From assembly GCA_905221605.1 (NCBI GenBank), contig CAJNDS010002641.1, positions 124,001 through 188,000 of the forward strand: a stretch of DNA of 64,000 nucleotides. Direction: 5' to 3'. This DNA is from Symbiodinium natans. Its lineage: Eukaryota > Sar > Dinophyceae > Suessiales > Symbiodiniaceae. Below, piece by piece: positions 35,101 through 47,722 of this stretch. The notes below the pieces were generated by a model, which saw only the letters and a program-made list of their open reading frames with translations, made no database searches and had not been told where the DNA came from. A program made the position numbers and the translations under genes. Each line of letters opens with the position of its first letter. The stretch's first letter is position 1.

Positions 35101-35890
35101 CGAGGAATTTGGCGGGGCAGCACAACCGTAAGGTCTCTGTTGTAGTTTCTTCCTCACTGCTTCATCATCGTCCCCCCACCATGGGGCTCGTGTGGTATCT
35201 TTGATGGCTTCTTTGCCCAGCACGTGTACATGTTTCAATAGCACTGTAAACATACTCTGATCAGAAGCGGTATGAAGATATAACATCGAACCCCATAGCA
35301 GCAGAACCAAGCCATAAAAATAGGTTATTCCACTTGTAGTTCTATGGGTTCAGGAGTTGGTTCACTCCTCACCTCCCCGTGCCCTTGACCCAACTGAACC
35401 CCTTCAACCCTAAACCAGACCCTAAAGCCCAAGTCGGCAGCACACCCTCAACAAAACCGGGCTAAACCCTCAACTCCCAGAATCTCGGCATCTAGCCTCA
35501 CTCCTGTAGGTGCAGTCGAGACATCTGTCATAGTCGCTCTTTCCCGACCTTTGGGGCCTTAAGGGTTTTGTGGTCTACAGCGCTGGGTAGAACTTTTCGG
35601 CGTTCAGGGGTTGTGTATGGGGTTCTGCGGCTCCTCGCTACCGACCTGACACGTACCCTACTGAACCCTTGATCCTGTTCAAGGCATGCTGGGCCGTGCA
35701 CTCCCAGTACGCCCGGGGACCAGGCGCACGTTTCATAACCCTAAACCCCGAACCCCAAACCCTAAACATCCCTAAAACCGGGCTAAACCCCTAAACCCCA
35801 ATTAAATCCGAAGCCCTAAACCCTCAACCCTAACCCCTCGGATTCCAGTTCCACAAGGGTTCAGGGATCCAAACTGAAGGGGAGGCCCGA
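32180..35890. other. Spacer with AT-rich islands and weak exon candidates
   Basis: AT-rich segments at about 32180-32270, 33320-33780 and 34120-34260 contrast with the GC-rich surroundings and hold no long frames. Heptad derivatives occur at 32950-33020 (CCCCGAAG words), 33100-33300 and 33840-33910. Weak candidates for coding exons are 32720-32790 (PLFTLCEHRVSEVDLFAAER) and 33010-33075. No gene is confidently supported. Confidence 0.4.
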
Positions 35891-38800
35891 ATGTCAGGAC
35901 TCGAGAGGCTGCTCGACTCGATGCTGAGCTTCGCGGCTGTGCCCAAGGAGGACATCGCGGGTTCTTGGGGCTGCTAGGGGAGGTTTGGGGGTCTTTTAAG
36001 GGTTAAGGGTTTAGGGTTTAGGGTTCAGGGTTTGGGGTTTGGGGGTTTGGGGTTTGGGGTTTAGTGTTTAGGGGTCTTTCGGGGGCGTTCGAGGTTTGTG
36101 GCACTCTAGGGCGCGTAGAGGGCCTTGGATCCCTCGACTCGGAGGCTTGGTGGCTGAGAGTTTTGGATTGCATCGACGCCGGCGCGCTTTCTCAGTGGGT
36201 TCGGTGGAACCTTCACATTCCCCTCAAACCTGAAGTTTCAAGGCTTGGTTTCGGCTTGGGGCTGAGACCCGGGACAACACATGGGACCACATCCGTGGCA
36301 GCGTGCGTCGGAGCTCTAGGCTCTAAGCTCTCGCCCAAGCCCTCGCTGAGGAGATCTTTGGCTTCGATGCGCTGCCTCCCGCGGAGAAGGCCGGTACCCC
36401 AAACCCCCCTTCCGGGATCCCAAAGCGCTGAGGCAAGAGAGCTTTCATGATGCTGTGACCTGTTTTCTAGGGGTGTGCCTCGAACCCGGCAAGCGCACTT
36501 GTCGCGACGGTGTCCATCTTGAGCGAGAAGACGAAACATTGGGCGCGAAATCAACACTCTGCCAGCTTTGAAACCTTTTACACTTTACACTCTACAACGC
36601 TCGTTTTGACAACCCATGCCTGTTTCTCCCCCAGTAGCTGCGCGAACCGAACAGCCGTCGTGCAAAGCCAACTACAAGCCCTCACATGCACCCTCGCATC
36701 AACTCCATAATGTCTAAGATCAACAGGAACCAGACTGAGCAGCTAAATTCTTCCTTACAGCTCTCTCAACTGCCTATAAAGGTGCTTTCTGTGTCACAGC
36801 CCTTACTTCGAGGTTTAGGGTTTAGGTTTTGGGGTTTAGGGTTTAGGGCTTGATGAAGGCAGTTGCATCTTTGCAGCGGGGAAGGGTCGCGGGAATTCGA
36901 CACGTGGCTTGGGTGGAAAGGACCTTGTGCTCGAAGCAAAGGCAGGCAACTTGAAGTTTACTATAGGGGTCGGAATAATTACTAACAAATTATTCCCTTA
37001 GGGTCCCTTTGTAATTATACTACAATAACCCCCCTCCCCCCCCAAAACCCTGTTCTAATTATTAAGGCCCCTACGTCACCCTCCCGTGCCTCGAAGGCGG
37101 ACGTGGCCCTGGCGGCGGTGCTCGAGCAAAGCGGGAGAGGGCCCGGCCGGACCCTGCCGCAGCCTCGAAAGCCGGTTTCCCGTGGACCCCTTGCACTCAG
37201 CCAAGGCAACCACACCAAAAAAAGAAGAATCACTGCCTACGGACCCCGCATGTTGCTCGAACCCCCACTCAGGACCCTGAATTGCAAGTGGGGAGTTGCT
37301 AGAGTGAGCTAAAGGGGGAATCCATTGGGCTTGGCTCAGAGCCAAGGCTGGCGAGGCTGAGGAGCCTGGACGCAGCGCAGGGGGTGCAGGGCCCAGGCTT
37401 CCAACAGATCCCCTTGTTTGTCTTTTGTTTTTTCGGGGATTACGGGATTACCTCTTTGTGCAACGTTATTCTTGTGCTTTTGGTGTTCCTGTGTGTGCGC
37501 GTTTAACCCCTGATTGTTTCCTGGAGATTGATGTTCGGTTGGGGGTTCGGGTTGGCACTAAAAGAACTCAAAAAGCAAGCCGAAAAGATAACGCAGGGTT
37601 TCGGTTTCGGTTTAAGGCAGGGCTTGGGGTTTTGTGGTGGCTGAGGGTTTTTGATCTTAGGGCTGAGGGACTTGGGGGCGGTGTTGCAGCAGATGGGGGC
37701 CTAGCCAGTACCGGCTAAACGACGAAGAGCACCCTAAGTCCTGAACACCCCCAAGATCCGACCTCCCAGACTCGGAAGCCTTGACGAGGTCGAGAAGAAG
37801 GCTCCTGTTCCCTCGGCCGGCGGCGGCTGTGGCGTCTGCGGCCGCCCGGCCACCACGAGGTGGGCCGAGGTTGAGGATATGAGGTTGAGGCTGAGCCAAA
37901 GCCCCCACACCCCACGTGAGGCAAAGCTGAAAGTTGCCCAGGCGTCATGACAATGCCCTGCACCCTGCACCCCTGAACTTTGAACATGCACGCGTGGGAG
38001 GTGTGGCCGATGCCGCAAACCCGGCATGGACTTTTTCAGCCTTCGATGTGCCCCTCACATGCTGGGGAGCAATGCTTTGTGATTCTCGCACTGCTGAGTC
38101 GCTGTTGCTCTTTCGTGCCCTGAGTGTCTTTGACCAGAAGTCTTTGGCGCCACAGCATCCCGCAGCGTCCACCTGCATCGAAGCTGCGTGCTGCAAGAAA
38201 GTGACGTGCCACGCGCTCCTTGCTCGGAAGTCCTCCCTAATCCCTTAGCCCCAACCTCGCAACCCTAAACCCTAAATCGCAAGCTGACTTCAGCCTGCCT
38301 CTGCCAGATGCACTTCTGCTCTGCGGCAGCGAATGTCGAGTCCTTGGGGCGAAGATCCGAAACAAGATTCTCGGGGACTCTTTCTGATCTTCCTTGCAAA
38401 CGGTACTGGCCGAGGAACCGGGCCTGAACCCCGAAAAGTCATCCCACACCCGCACCAGTAGTTTAGCAGAGTTTAGCCCTTCTTTATCTCACGGTCTTGA
38501 AGCTTCGGGTTCAGGGCTTGAGGTGTTTCGGCACAAGTGTGTGGATTGTGCTACCAGTAGTGAGTTGGGGCTCGGTGTGCAATCTATTCTCTAAAAACAT
38601 GCTACTGTGATGTGCGCATCGAGGTCAGAGACGCTCGTGGCCAGAACATCGCAAGGTATGCGTGGCACCGCGGAAGAAAAATTCGCAGATGCACGCAGTC
38701 TTTGCTCCCCCTGGCTTGACCCGAGGTGCTTTCACGTTCACTTCACGCTCGGCCGTTTCGTTCATGCGTCTGCATGTTGCTCCGCTTTGATGTGCTCTCC

Positions 38801-41800
38801 GCAAGTCGCCCAGAAGTTGTTCCATCCTGAGATGCCTTCGAGTCTTTGTGCACAGGCGATGATTCAGACCGCCCGACGGAAGGCGAGTCAGCTGGAGGCC
38901 CTCCCATAAACCTAGTGGCCCTGGTTGAACCATCCTACTACTCCTAAGGTTTCAGGGGTCAGGGCTTAGATGCAGGAATGCTCGGGGCTTCAGGTTTCTG
39001 GGGTTTCGGGGGCGCCGAGCTACCTCTTGGTTGCGCCAGGGACGGCTGGCCTTGGCGGAGCACTCAGTTCTTGGACAAACTTCGAACCCCCCATAAATAT
39101 AGCGGTCAGGGCTCACCACTGTGTGTAACCCCCCCAAAACCATTGAGTTTGTGGCCATCATTACCCTTCCCCCAAGCTTTGAGTCTGAAGGGTTGCTCGG
39201 TGTTGCAAATGTTTGCGAAATGCAGCGGAGATACTCTGCATCTTGCAGAGATCGGCGTCGTTTGGCTCAGAGATTGAGACTGCCTTCAGAAATCGATTGC
39301 CCCATAGCCTGTCCATTCACGATGTGGCACTGCAGTGTTGCCAAGGTCCAAGGTGAACGAGATCGTCTCCAGGCACTTGGGAAGTTTCCCTGCCGTAGCA
39401 TCATTCGTAGTGCTAGCCTTTCTGAAGTTCCACTTTCATGCAGGGATGCGAGGGCTCCTTGGAAATCAGTACTGAGGGCCCATTTCATGACCCCGTATAG
39501 TGATGGCTGCATAGCAACCCTCCCCCAAAAAACCCTAGCCGAAGACCCTAGCCGCTGGACCATGGTTTGGAGTTTGCGGCTGCATCTACAACACGAAGCG
39601 AACTTGAGGGGTGGCCCACGGCCATGACAGCTGTTGCATCTGCTGTGAGACCCCCGAGTTCAGCCAGCGACGCTGAATTCGCGTTTAGGGGGCCGAGGGT
39701 TGCGGTTTAGGCGTAGTACTTCAGGGCCGAAGGCTTGAACGCAGAAACCGTATGCCTCAGTATGCCCCCACAACCCAAACCCTCAGACCCCATGTCCCGA
39801 AAGGCCTCTGCCGGGTCCTCAGGCGCCATCTGCGCAAGAGTTCGTGCCTGCTCTGAGCGTGTGAGTAAAGTTAGGGCTTGGGACTAGGTAGTGCTGCCAT
39901 GGGGATCTTTTCCGGTGCGGCTCCTGCAGGCTTTCTTGCATGAAAGCTCACGTAACTCGAAGGCACCAGCTGAATCCTGGGGGCGATCTGTGCAGGAAAG
40001 TTGGCTATTTCCCCCAAACCCGGAGCCCAAGCCCTGCCCCCTGTTTCCGTAGCTGTCTCCCAACCGGCAGAAGCAACCTCCAATCCCTCAAAACCATCCG
40101 GACACTCGACAGAGTGCCACAACCCCAAGGTGGACACTCTGCGCCAGCGGGTGCACGACTCCGACGAGGCCCCCGCCTCCCCGAGTGAGGGTTTCGGTTT
40201 GGGTTTTAGGGGAGTGGCTCAGTAGCCTTTCTATTTCTGAGAAGGCCCTTGCCTCGGCTACCTTAACCTACGGAGACTTGCGTAAGCATTGCCCCCTTGT
40301 AGCCATGCAAGGAAAAGACTTCTGGAAGTCGTTGCCTTTGAAGCCGTACGCGGGTGTTTCGCACCACTCGCACACACATACACACATACACCATACACCT
40401 GAACATCCACCGAAATTGCACAGTTTGCTGCGGTTCAGTGGGGTTTCCTGGAAGTCATTTGACTGAGCAAGATACGAATTTGCTCCCGTTCCATGGGTTT
40501 CGAGGAATTCGATTGACCGAACACGGTAACATTTGAATCTGTGTTCTGCTTGCGTTTAGGTGGTGCTTGCTTGGCGGGGGAGTCGGTCACTGATCCAAAA
40601 GGGGATTCGGCCTGCTGCAAGTATGACTTCCGTTCTTTTGCGGTTCATTGGGGGAAGAGCCGCGGGCATGATTGGGCACTTCCTAGGTGTTTCCCAGCAG
40701 ATGGAACGGCTTAGGATTCTGGAGCTTCAGAAACTTCAGGGTGTAAGGGGCCCCTTAGCTTGAGGGCTTCAGACTTTCAAGATGCAGGGCCATCTAAGGG
40801 TTTACCGTCCAGACGCTGGAGGCTCTGGGGGAGGCCGTGCGCAGCAACGAGGCCGTCGTGGTGCTTCTTTGCATCAAATGACTCCCAATCCCCCCAATAA
40901 GGAAGCCCTCTACACACGTTCCCGCCCTCAGACCTTGAACCCAGCTCCTCACACGCTGACGCCATGAACCCCAAAGCCCAATACCCTAAACCCTAAACCC
41001 TCTCCCCAGGCTCTTCGGCAGCAGATGGAAGTCCAGCGCCTTGATGCGCAGACGGCCAATGAGTCCGGAGCCCGGGGGGCTGCTTCGGGTTCGTCCCCCA
41101 AATTCGGAATCCTCTGATGACATCCTTATGGAAAGCCTCCCCAAAGGAGCCCTCGCCTCGAAACAACGTCTGTTTGGCGGGGCTTGGAACCTTGGTGTTG
41201 TGGGGCCGCAAAGCTTGGGGCTCTTGGCTTGGCGCATGAGGACTGGGGTGTTTGGGTGTCGGGCCTAGGAAGCCTTAAGGGATGTTTAAGTGGGGGTACC
41301 GGGGGCCTGGCCTTGAGAACCCTACACATCTAACTCTCGCAGGCAGGACCTGAAACTCTGCCGGGAGATGTTCCAGCAGCGGATGGACACGCAGGCTCGT
41401 CCGTCACCGTGATTCTCGGGGTTCTGAACTGAGGCCCCCCCCTTTTTTGGATTTTTTCGGGTAACAATAGTCCCTGATAGAAAAACAAGCATCCCCAAAG
41501 GATATCCGAAGGGGTGCTATTTCAATTCCTCTCCTCTTTTGGCCCACCCGCATTATTTTTTTTTTTTGAAGGCTGAAGGCTTTCTCACCTCCGTGAGCCA
41601 GCGGGGCTCCATCACAACTTCATCTCTCGGGTTTGGGTGTGTGATAGACCCACAGCCCTCAACCCCACCTTTATCCTCTGAGACCGGAAAGCATGCGCAG
41701 GCTGGCCACCACCAGGCGGAGCAGGCGGGGATGCAGGAAGTCTGGGTTTGCAGTTGGGTTCTATTCAAATTCCAAAGCAACCCCAAACGCAAAGCTGCTT

Positions 41801-44800
41801 GAGCTGCTAAATCCTAAACTCAAAGTTCAAAACCCTTAGACCCCTTACCCCGGACCCCAACATACAGGTTTTTCCTTCTGTGGGCCCCACAAAGCCCTAT
41901 AGTGCTTGAAGCCACGTAGAACAAAAAAACACGTAGGTCGACCTTCGAAGCCGAATTCGCGGTCTCGAGGCAGAGCCGTGTCTGGGACGCTGGGGTTGAG
42001 GCTTTAGGGGGGTCGAGGTTCAGCTTGCTGATTTTTGGGGTCCAGGGACAATCTCAACTTCCGTAGCCCGAGACGCCCACTGAGTGCAGCTCCTATGGGA
42101 GGACGTGGTCGGGCTCAAAGCAGGCAAGATCCAGGCCGAAGACTTGAGAACCAGGGCATTGGCTGTCATGGGTTGGGATGTTCCCCCTGGTACTACCGCT
42201 AACAGTTAAGAGTCCTTGAAGATTTACGCATAGCACCCCCTATAGTGATCCCTATTAAATGTTTCAAGGCTGTTTGTATGAGGGGGAACATCCCAAGTCA
42301 TGGGTCGAGGTTCGAGGTTTGGGTGAGTCAAGGGTCCAGGATCTGGAGTTTGGGGAGTGGAGAAAGTGAAGGACTCAAGCACCAGGAGGCATGCTCGCTC
42401 CCTCATCCTGAGCAGCTCACCCCTCTGATTCGACATCCAATGAGGAGACCGGATTCACGAAGCCGCACCCCTGAACCTCCCCAAGCGCAAAAAAAACAGG
42501 GTTTAGGGTTTAGGGTTTAGGGTTTAGGGTTTAGGGCAAAGCCCCGAAATCCTGAAACCCTTCAAAGCTTGGATCCTTGAACCCCAGCCCAAACTCACGG
42601 CAGCCAGCTTCCAACCTTGAACCCAGCGGGAGCTCGAATCCTGGAATCTCCCAAAAGTCTCCCGAGGAGTTCTCCGTTGCTTTGTCATTGTTTATGTAAC
42701 ACAGATGACCCAAAGGAATGTCTCGCAAGCTTCTTTGTTTCTGAGTTTTCTTTCCAACATAAAAACCTGAATCTACGCCGGCTCCGCCAGGTGCTTCGGG
42801 AGGCCCTGGCCGAGAAGAGCCAGGCGTGGCCCTCTGTTTTAAGCCTCCAGCGGAGGGGGTGGAGGGGGTTTGGCGACGTTTCGGGTGGCTTGGAGGGTTT
42901 TTAGAGAGCATGCTTAGAAGCTGCTGTACGGTGTACGTGTGGAGGGCCTACGTAAACCCAAAGCCCTAAAAGCCTAAGGGCCCTTTTCGAGCGAGAGCCT
43001 TCGGGTCTCGGGCCTCCGCGACTCCGCGATGCAGGTTCGCGAGTCCCTGCAGCGGGATGTGGCCATGTGGAAGGCGCGGCTCTCAGCTGAGGGTCTCACA
43101 GCTTCTTGTGTCTCTATAGGGGTGTTCAGGTGTTGACTGGGTTCAGGGTCCCTAAACCCTAAACCCTAAACCCTAAACCCTAAACCCTAAACCCTAAACC
43201 CTAAACCCTAAACCCTAAACCCTAAACCCTAAACCCTAAACCCTAAACCCTAAACCCTAAACCCTAAACCCTAAACCCCTAAACCCTAAACCCTAAACCC
43301 TAAACCCTAAACCCCTAAACCCTAAACCCTAAACCCTAAAGGTTTACGGTTGAGGGTTTCGGGTCGCGCCCGAGAGCCGATTCCAGCGGCAATCTGCACG
43401 GGGTTCCCCTGTGCGAGGGTGCCAGACGTTACTTTTGCACTCCACCTCTGAAGGCTTCCGAGCCTAGTATATCCAGCGTTCCAGGGTTTAGGGTTTTAGG
43501 GTTTTAGGGTTTAGGGTTTAGGGCCCTCAAAGACACTGAAGAGCATGCCCCAAAGCAGGCTCAGCATGAGCTGGCGGCCAAGATGCGAGCCACGCGCTCA
43601 GGCTGTGCCTTCGGGAAAGGTGGGCCCAGATGATTGCACATAGGGATGTTTTCCCATATACTAGCAGTCCTTAATAGGGATGCTAGTAACTCTAGTACCC
43701 CCCCCCCTATTCTATTTCCTGTTAGGGACTGTTGCTACAAGGGGGAACATCATGGTATAATGATATGGCTTTAGAATGGGTCTACGATGTAGTAAGAGCA
43801 TCATACAAATATAAGATTATCCAGTTATAGAAATACCATGATATCGATAGTTGAAATAGTCATACAATCATCCAGTTGCATATATGTTTATATAAAGTGT
43901 TCTATATACACATAAGGCTTGACGCGGGAAGCTTCCCGTTGCTTAGGCCTTTACCCACGAAGCCGAACAGTCTTCCGAAACTCCTCCGATGTATCACCAC
44001 CGAGGCGGACGTCGAGAAGGATTACGAATCCTTCAAGGAGGACGGCTGGCTTCGTTTAGGATTGCAGGGTTTTCGCCAGCTTTCAGTGAAGGAGCATTGC
44101 AGGGGGCTCGGGATACGGCTGCCCCGGATCCGACACTAAATCTCTAGACCCCTAGCCCCCCGAACCCTAACTAACCCTGAAACTGCAGGAGTTCTTGGGC
44201 CGAAAGCTTCGCGAGAAGCAAGAGGAGCAGCTTGATTGCTTTCGGAATCTGAGTTGTTCTATAGGGCTTCGGGCTTAGGATGTATATTGGGGTTTGATTT
44301 GCTTTGGAAAAATTTCGGGTCTAGATTTGTGCGGGTCTTAGGGGTTTGGAGGTAGGTTCAGTCTGGGTTTAGAGGTAGGTTCAAGCCTTCCGGGGCTGAG
44401 GGGCCCCACAACGAGTAGGGGTTTGTTCAGCCCAGGCACCAGATGCTGCTCGCAAAGCAGGCCTTCCAGAGGGGCTTAGGGGGTAGCGTAGAGGACGCGG
44501 GCCCACCACCCCAAGCCCCAAACCCTACTCCACCCTACGCCAACAGCCTCGACTTGATTGCCCGGAGCGCACATTCCACACATTCTGCTGTTGCAGTTTC
44601 ACGTGGGCGCAGTGGTTTTAAGAGCACCTGCGGCTCAATTTCGGGAGCCAGCGCGCCGCCGCAAATTTGGCCCAAAAGTTCCCGGCTGTTCCTGTTGGCC
44701 ACAGACTGCTTTCGTCGGTGAAACCGTTGCTGTGCATTCCGAACCCCAAGCTGCCACTCATTGCATTTTGGAGGGGAAGACTGGAACTACGTTCTTCTCG

Positions 44801-45999
44801 AACCAGGGTGGGCCGTGCTGGATCTCGTCAAAGTTCGGGGGGGTTCATTGCCTAAGCTTGCTTGAGATCTTTTTCCTAAGGCCCATCCATGGCCAACAAC
44901 TCCGCGAGCAACTCCACCGCAGTGGTCCCAAGCGAGCACGAAACCGAGAAGCGCCCATCCGCCTGGATGTCGGGCTGCAGGACCTGTGCTTGCAAACCCC
45001 AACGAACTTCTGCGGGCTTGGGGTTGAAGGGACTGCGGGTTTAGGCTTGATGTTGCTTTGGGTCTTGGAGGTAACCCTGCACTGCCACAGTTTGGATGCT
45101 CGTTGAGGCTTGGGATTCGTTCGTCCGCACGAGCTTCCCCGAAATCCTGCGATCCTAAGCTGCTTTGCCAGGACACCCAGTGAGCCAGGGAGCCCCTTCT
45201 GCCACAACCACGACCAGGCGCAGGTGGCACAGGTGCAGGGCTTCGACCAAGGGCAGTGGTCGTGGAAACCAGATGCTCCGGAGCCTGGGCGGACACTATT
45301 TTCTGGGAATGTTGAGGGTCTGGATCCTCTCTTCTAGTTCACCATGGCTTCGTTGCGCTTTGTAGGTTCGGGCTTGGGAGGATCGAAGCCCCCAAATTCC
45401 CAAAAGCCTGCCTCGCTGCCACCTGCTGTCGACTCAGGAGTTCGTGCCCCACACGAACAACATGGGCACCATGGCGAACAACATGGACATGCCAGGTCCT
45501 GTCATCATGATGATGGAGGCCCCGCCCTGTTTCGCCATGGTGGGCGGCTGGGTCATGGCGCCCAACGCCGACCAGAATGGGGGTTGCAACGAGACGAACG
45601 GCAACAAGACATACACCGAAGAGCAAGAGTCGGGAGATAGCAGAGTGATGGAGCTGCAAGCTCAGATCGAGAGCATCCGCTTCACCCACGAGAAGGAGAA
45701 GCAATCCATGAAGAGGCAGCTTTTGGGGCTTCCTAAGTTTACGCCTTGTTGGGGGGGCGCTTAGGTTCTTCGTGCGTAAGGCCATGAAGCTTGAATGCGG
45801 ACCGCATCGGTTACAGGGATAACTTTGGGAGTCTCCCCCCCCCCCCTCTCTCTCCCTCTCTATCTCTCTCTCCCGAAGTCCGTCCTGGGGGCTTCAGAGG
45901 CAGATCCAAGCCTACCAGAAGATTATGGACCGCTACGACATCCCCCGGGAAGAGGCCGATGCCATCATCCACCACCTCGATGCCTCGGAGGGCTTCTAA
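35891..45999 (+). CDS. Large coiled-coil protein, many small exons
   Basis: A chain of short exons ends at a clear stop. Supported exons include 35899-35960 (LERLLDSMLSFAAVPKEDIA), 36340-36392, 40130-40187, 41010-41062, 41343-41394, 42090-42155, 42791-42823, 43035-43090, 43522-43588, 44005-44040, 44189-44244, 44436-44475, 45438-45715 and 45900-45999. From 41010 to 44475 every junction keeps phase and gives continuous charged, heptad-like helix (for example QDLKLCREMFQQRMDTQ). The exon at 45438 begins with a Met/Asn-rich stretch (MGTMANNMDMPGP) and returns to coiled coil. The last exon ends HHLDASEGF and TAA. Donors are mostly GC, with GT and GA. The ATG at 35891 is only a possible start, and exons between 36.4 and 41 kb are uncertain. 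Probably cytoskeletal or flagellar; no named family recognised. Confidence 0.6.
42167..42302. mobile_element. MITE-like element with 22-bp terminal inverted repeats
   Basis: The left end 42167-42188 (CATGGGTTGGGATGTTCCCC and two more bases) is, apart from two mismatches, the reverse complement of 42281-42302. The 136-bp element has no coding capacity, an AT-rich core and sits 11 bases inside an intron of the coiled-coil gene. Related sequence recurs in the window (see 43638-43753). Confidence 0.65.
43150..43339 (-). repeat. Interstitial telomere-like (CCCTAAA)n
   Basis: About 27 nearly perfect heptads in the C-rich orientation, with two one-base insertions. It lies inside the intron 43091-43521 of the coiled-coil gene. 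G-rich TTTAGGG heptads follow at 43484-43523 at the 3' end of the same intron, so the intron could fold back on itself. Confidence 0.95.
43638..43753. mobile_element. Second MITE-like element, degenerate ends
   Basis: The left end contains GGGATGTTTTCCC at 43643-43655 and the right end GGGGGAACATCATGG at 43741-43755, resembling the inverted ends at 42167-42302. The core shares words such as AGTCCTTAATAGGGAT with a partial relic near 3915-3960. Non-coding. Confidence 0.45.
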
Positions 46000-46833
46000 T
46001 TGAAGATTTGAGTCGTTTTTGTTTCAGGGTTCCGGATTTGGGTAGGGTAGGGATGCTTTCGGGTATAGGGCGAAGTTTAAGGGAGGGGGGGGGGGGGGCG
46101 GGGCGGGGTAGTGCTTCATGCTTCACGAACCACGCTTTTGGGTATAGATCCTTGAAGCGTTAATTGTAAGGATGTAGAGTTGCCCCTTGTTCCCACCCAG
46201 GCTCCAACGTGTCAAACATGGCGAACACGTGGTGGTCAGGCATGGCCACGGATGTGAGCAGCACGACCATGCCCCTTGTTGAGAGCTTGGGGGGGGGTTC
46301 GGAAGCCCAAAGCCCACACGACACTTTGAGAGGCCGCGGGGTTGTTCTGAACCCTGAACCCTGAACCCTGAAACGTTTAAACCCCGCGGCTCTAAACCCG
46401 AAAGTCTCGGCGCACCTCAGGGCCCAAGCCCCTTCTGCAAACTCCCCAACGAACCCGAGCCCCAAGCCCGGCCTCCCTGAGCCCTAGAATTCCCGGAGTC
46501 CGAAGGAACCCTAAACCTTAAACCCTGAACCCTGAAGCCTGAACCCTAAACCCCAACTGAGGCCCATGGATGGCATGATGGGAGGCGAGCAGTGGGACAT
46601 GACGACCGACCAGTCAGTGGACCCTCCGGCTTTTGGGGGCTTTTCGGGTTTAGGGCTTTGGGTTTTGGTTGCTTCAGTCCGCCCCCCCCCCCGCCATTTC
46701 CCCCCCAGAAGCTGTTGCAGAGTCATGTGCGAGCGAGTCCCCGAAGCCTCCAAGCGCCAACTTCTGGGCTCAAAAAGCTCCCTGCCATCCGACCATCCTT
46801 GCCTCTCCAGCCCCTTTTGTAGACGTCCCAGCC
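46000..46833. other. Spacer before DVNP gene 1
   Basis: Contains a G-run at 46083-46098, degenerate heptads at 46345-46380 and 46505-46556, and the likely leader of the DVNP gene. Short frames overlap but none is supported. Confidence 0.5.
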
Positions 46834-47722
46834 ATGGCCTTGCCAATGAAGAAGATTGTGATGAAGACCATGAAGTCGAACCCCATGAAGGCCAAGGCCG
46901 TGGCGATGAAGGGAATGAAGGCACGCCCTGAATCCGGATTCTTGCTGGGGCTGAGAGGTGCCGCCATGTGCCCTGCAGATGTGTCCCTTGGGCCCGCCTC
47001 AGGCAATGAAGAAGAAAGCTGTCAGCAAGATTGCCCGCGGCAAGCTGGCGAAGATGGTCGTCTTCAAGGGCCGCAAGGAACTTGGGGTTTTGGGGGGCAG
47101 CTGCCATGAGTCGGGTGCGGCTGTGCTTTACCAACATGCTGCAATCATGAGCAACTACCATCATAACCTTCGTGTGGTGTCAGTTTTTGGGAGTGCTTCG
47201 CAAAGTTCACGTGAACCATCATTCTTCTTAGTCTTAGTAGTTCAGTTCCAGTCCTGCACTGGCTCCCGCCGGAGGAGAAGACCTCGACGGGCCTCCAAAA
47301 GGCGCAGCTCATGAAGAACAAGCGTGGCAAGGCAAGGCAATCACCCACACTTTTGGGTTTTAGGCTTTAGGGATTTGGGGTTCAGGGCTCAATGTTTGCA
47401 GTAAATCACTAGGGCTTCGCTGCAGTGGTCAGTTTCTGTCGGCGGCAAGCTGACGGTGGCAGAAAGAATGAAACGTTGTAGCACATGGTGTGTGTGTGTG
47501 TGTGGATCGCAAGCAGACATTCTTGCCTGTCGTTGCAAGGTTGTTAGCAAGAAGCAGCACGCAAAGGGCCAGGCGCTTTTCAAGAAGTTCGCACAGGGCT
47601 GGGTCGATGCAGTCATGACCGCGAGGAAGGAGCTCGGGATTAAGGGCTTCTGCGCCGTTGGCGGAAAGAGTGCTCAGGGCAAGGCGCTCTATGCCAAGGC
47701 CAAAGCGCTGTACGCTGCTTGA
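46834..47722 (+). CDS. DVNP: Dinoflagellate/viral nucleoprotein (DVNP), gene 1
   Basis: DVNP is the basic DNA-binding protein that largely replaces histones in packing dinoflagellate nuclear DNA; the family is thought to have come from large algal viruses. Four exons give 133 residues: 46834-46920, 47003-47077, 47275-47331 and 47540-47722. The first exon is a Met/Lys-rich tail (MALPMKKIVMKTMKSNPMKA), the next two carry the basic core (VSKIARGK, LMKNKRGK), and the last has the family signature ARKELGIKGFCAVGGKSAQG. Donors are GC, GA and GC with AG acceptors; canonical GT sites do not give an open protein. A pyrimidine-rich AG lies just before the ATG, a possible spliced-leader acceptor. The length is normal for the family. 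The paralogue at 57595 has introns at the same three places. Confidence 0.85.

Noticed and set aside
39121-39627. 168-codon frame as a gene
   Set aside because: It begins at a non-ATG codon, has no recognisable domain, and lies where introns of the large coiled-coil gene are expected; a short piece (VQGERDRLQALG) might be an exon, but the whole frame is not supported.
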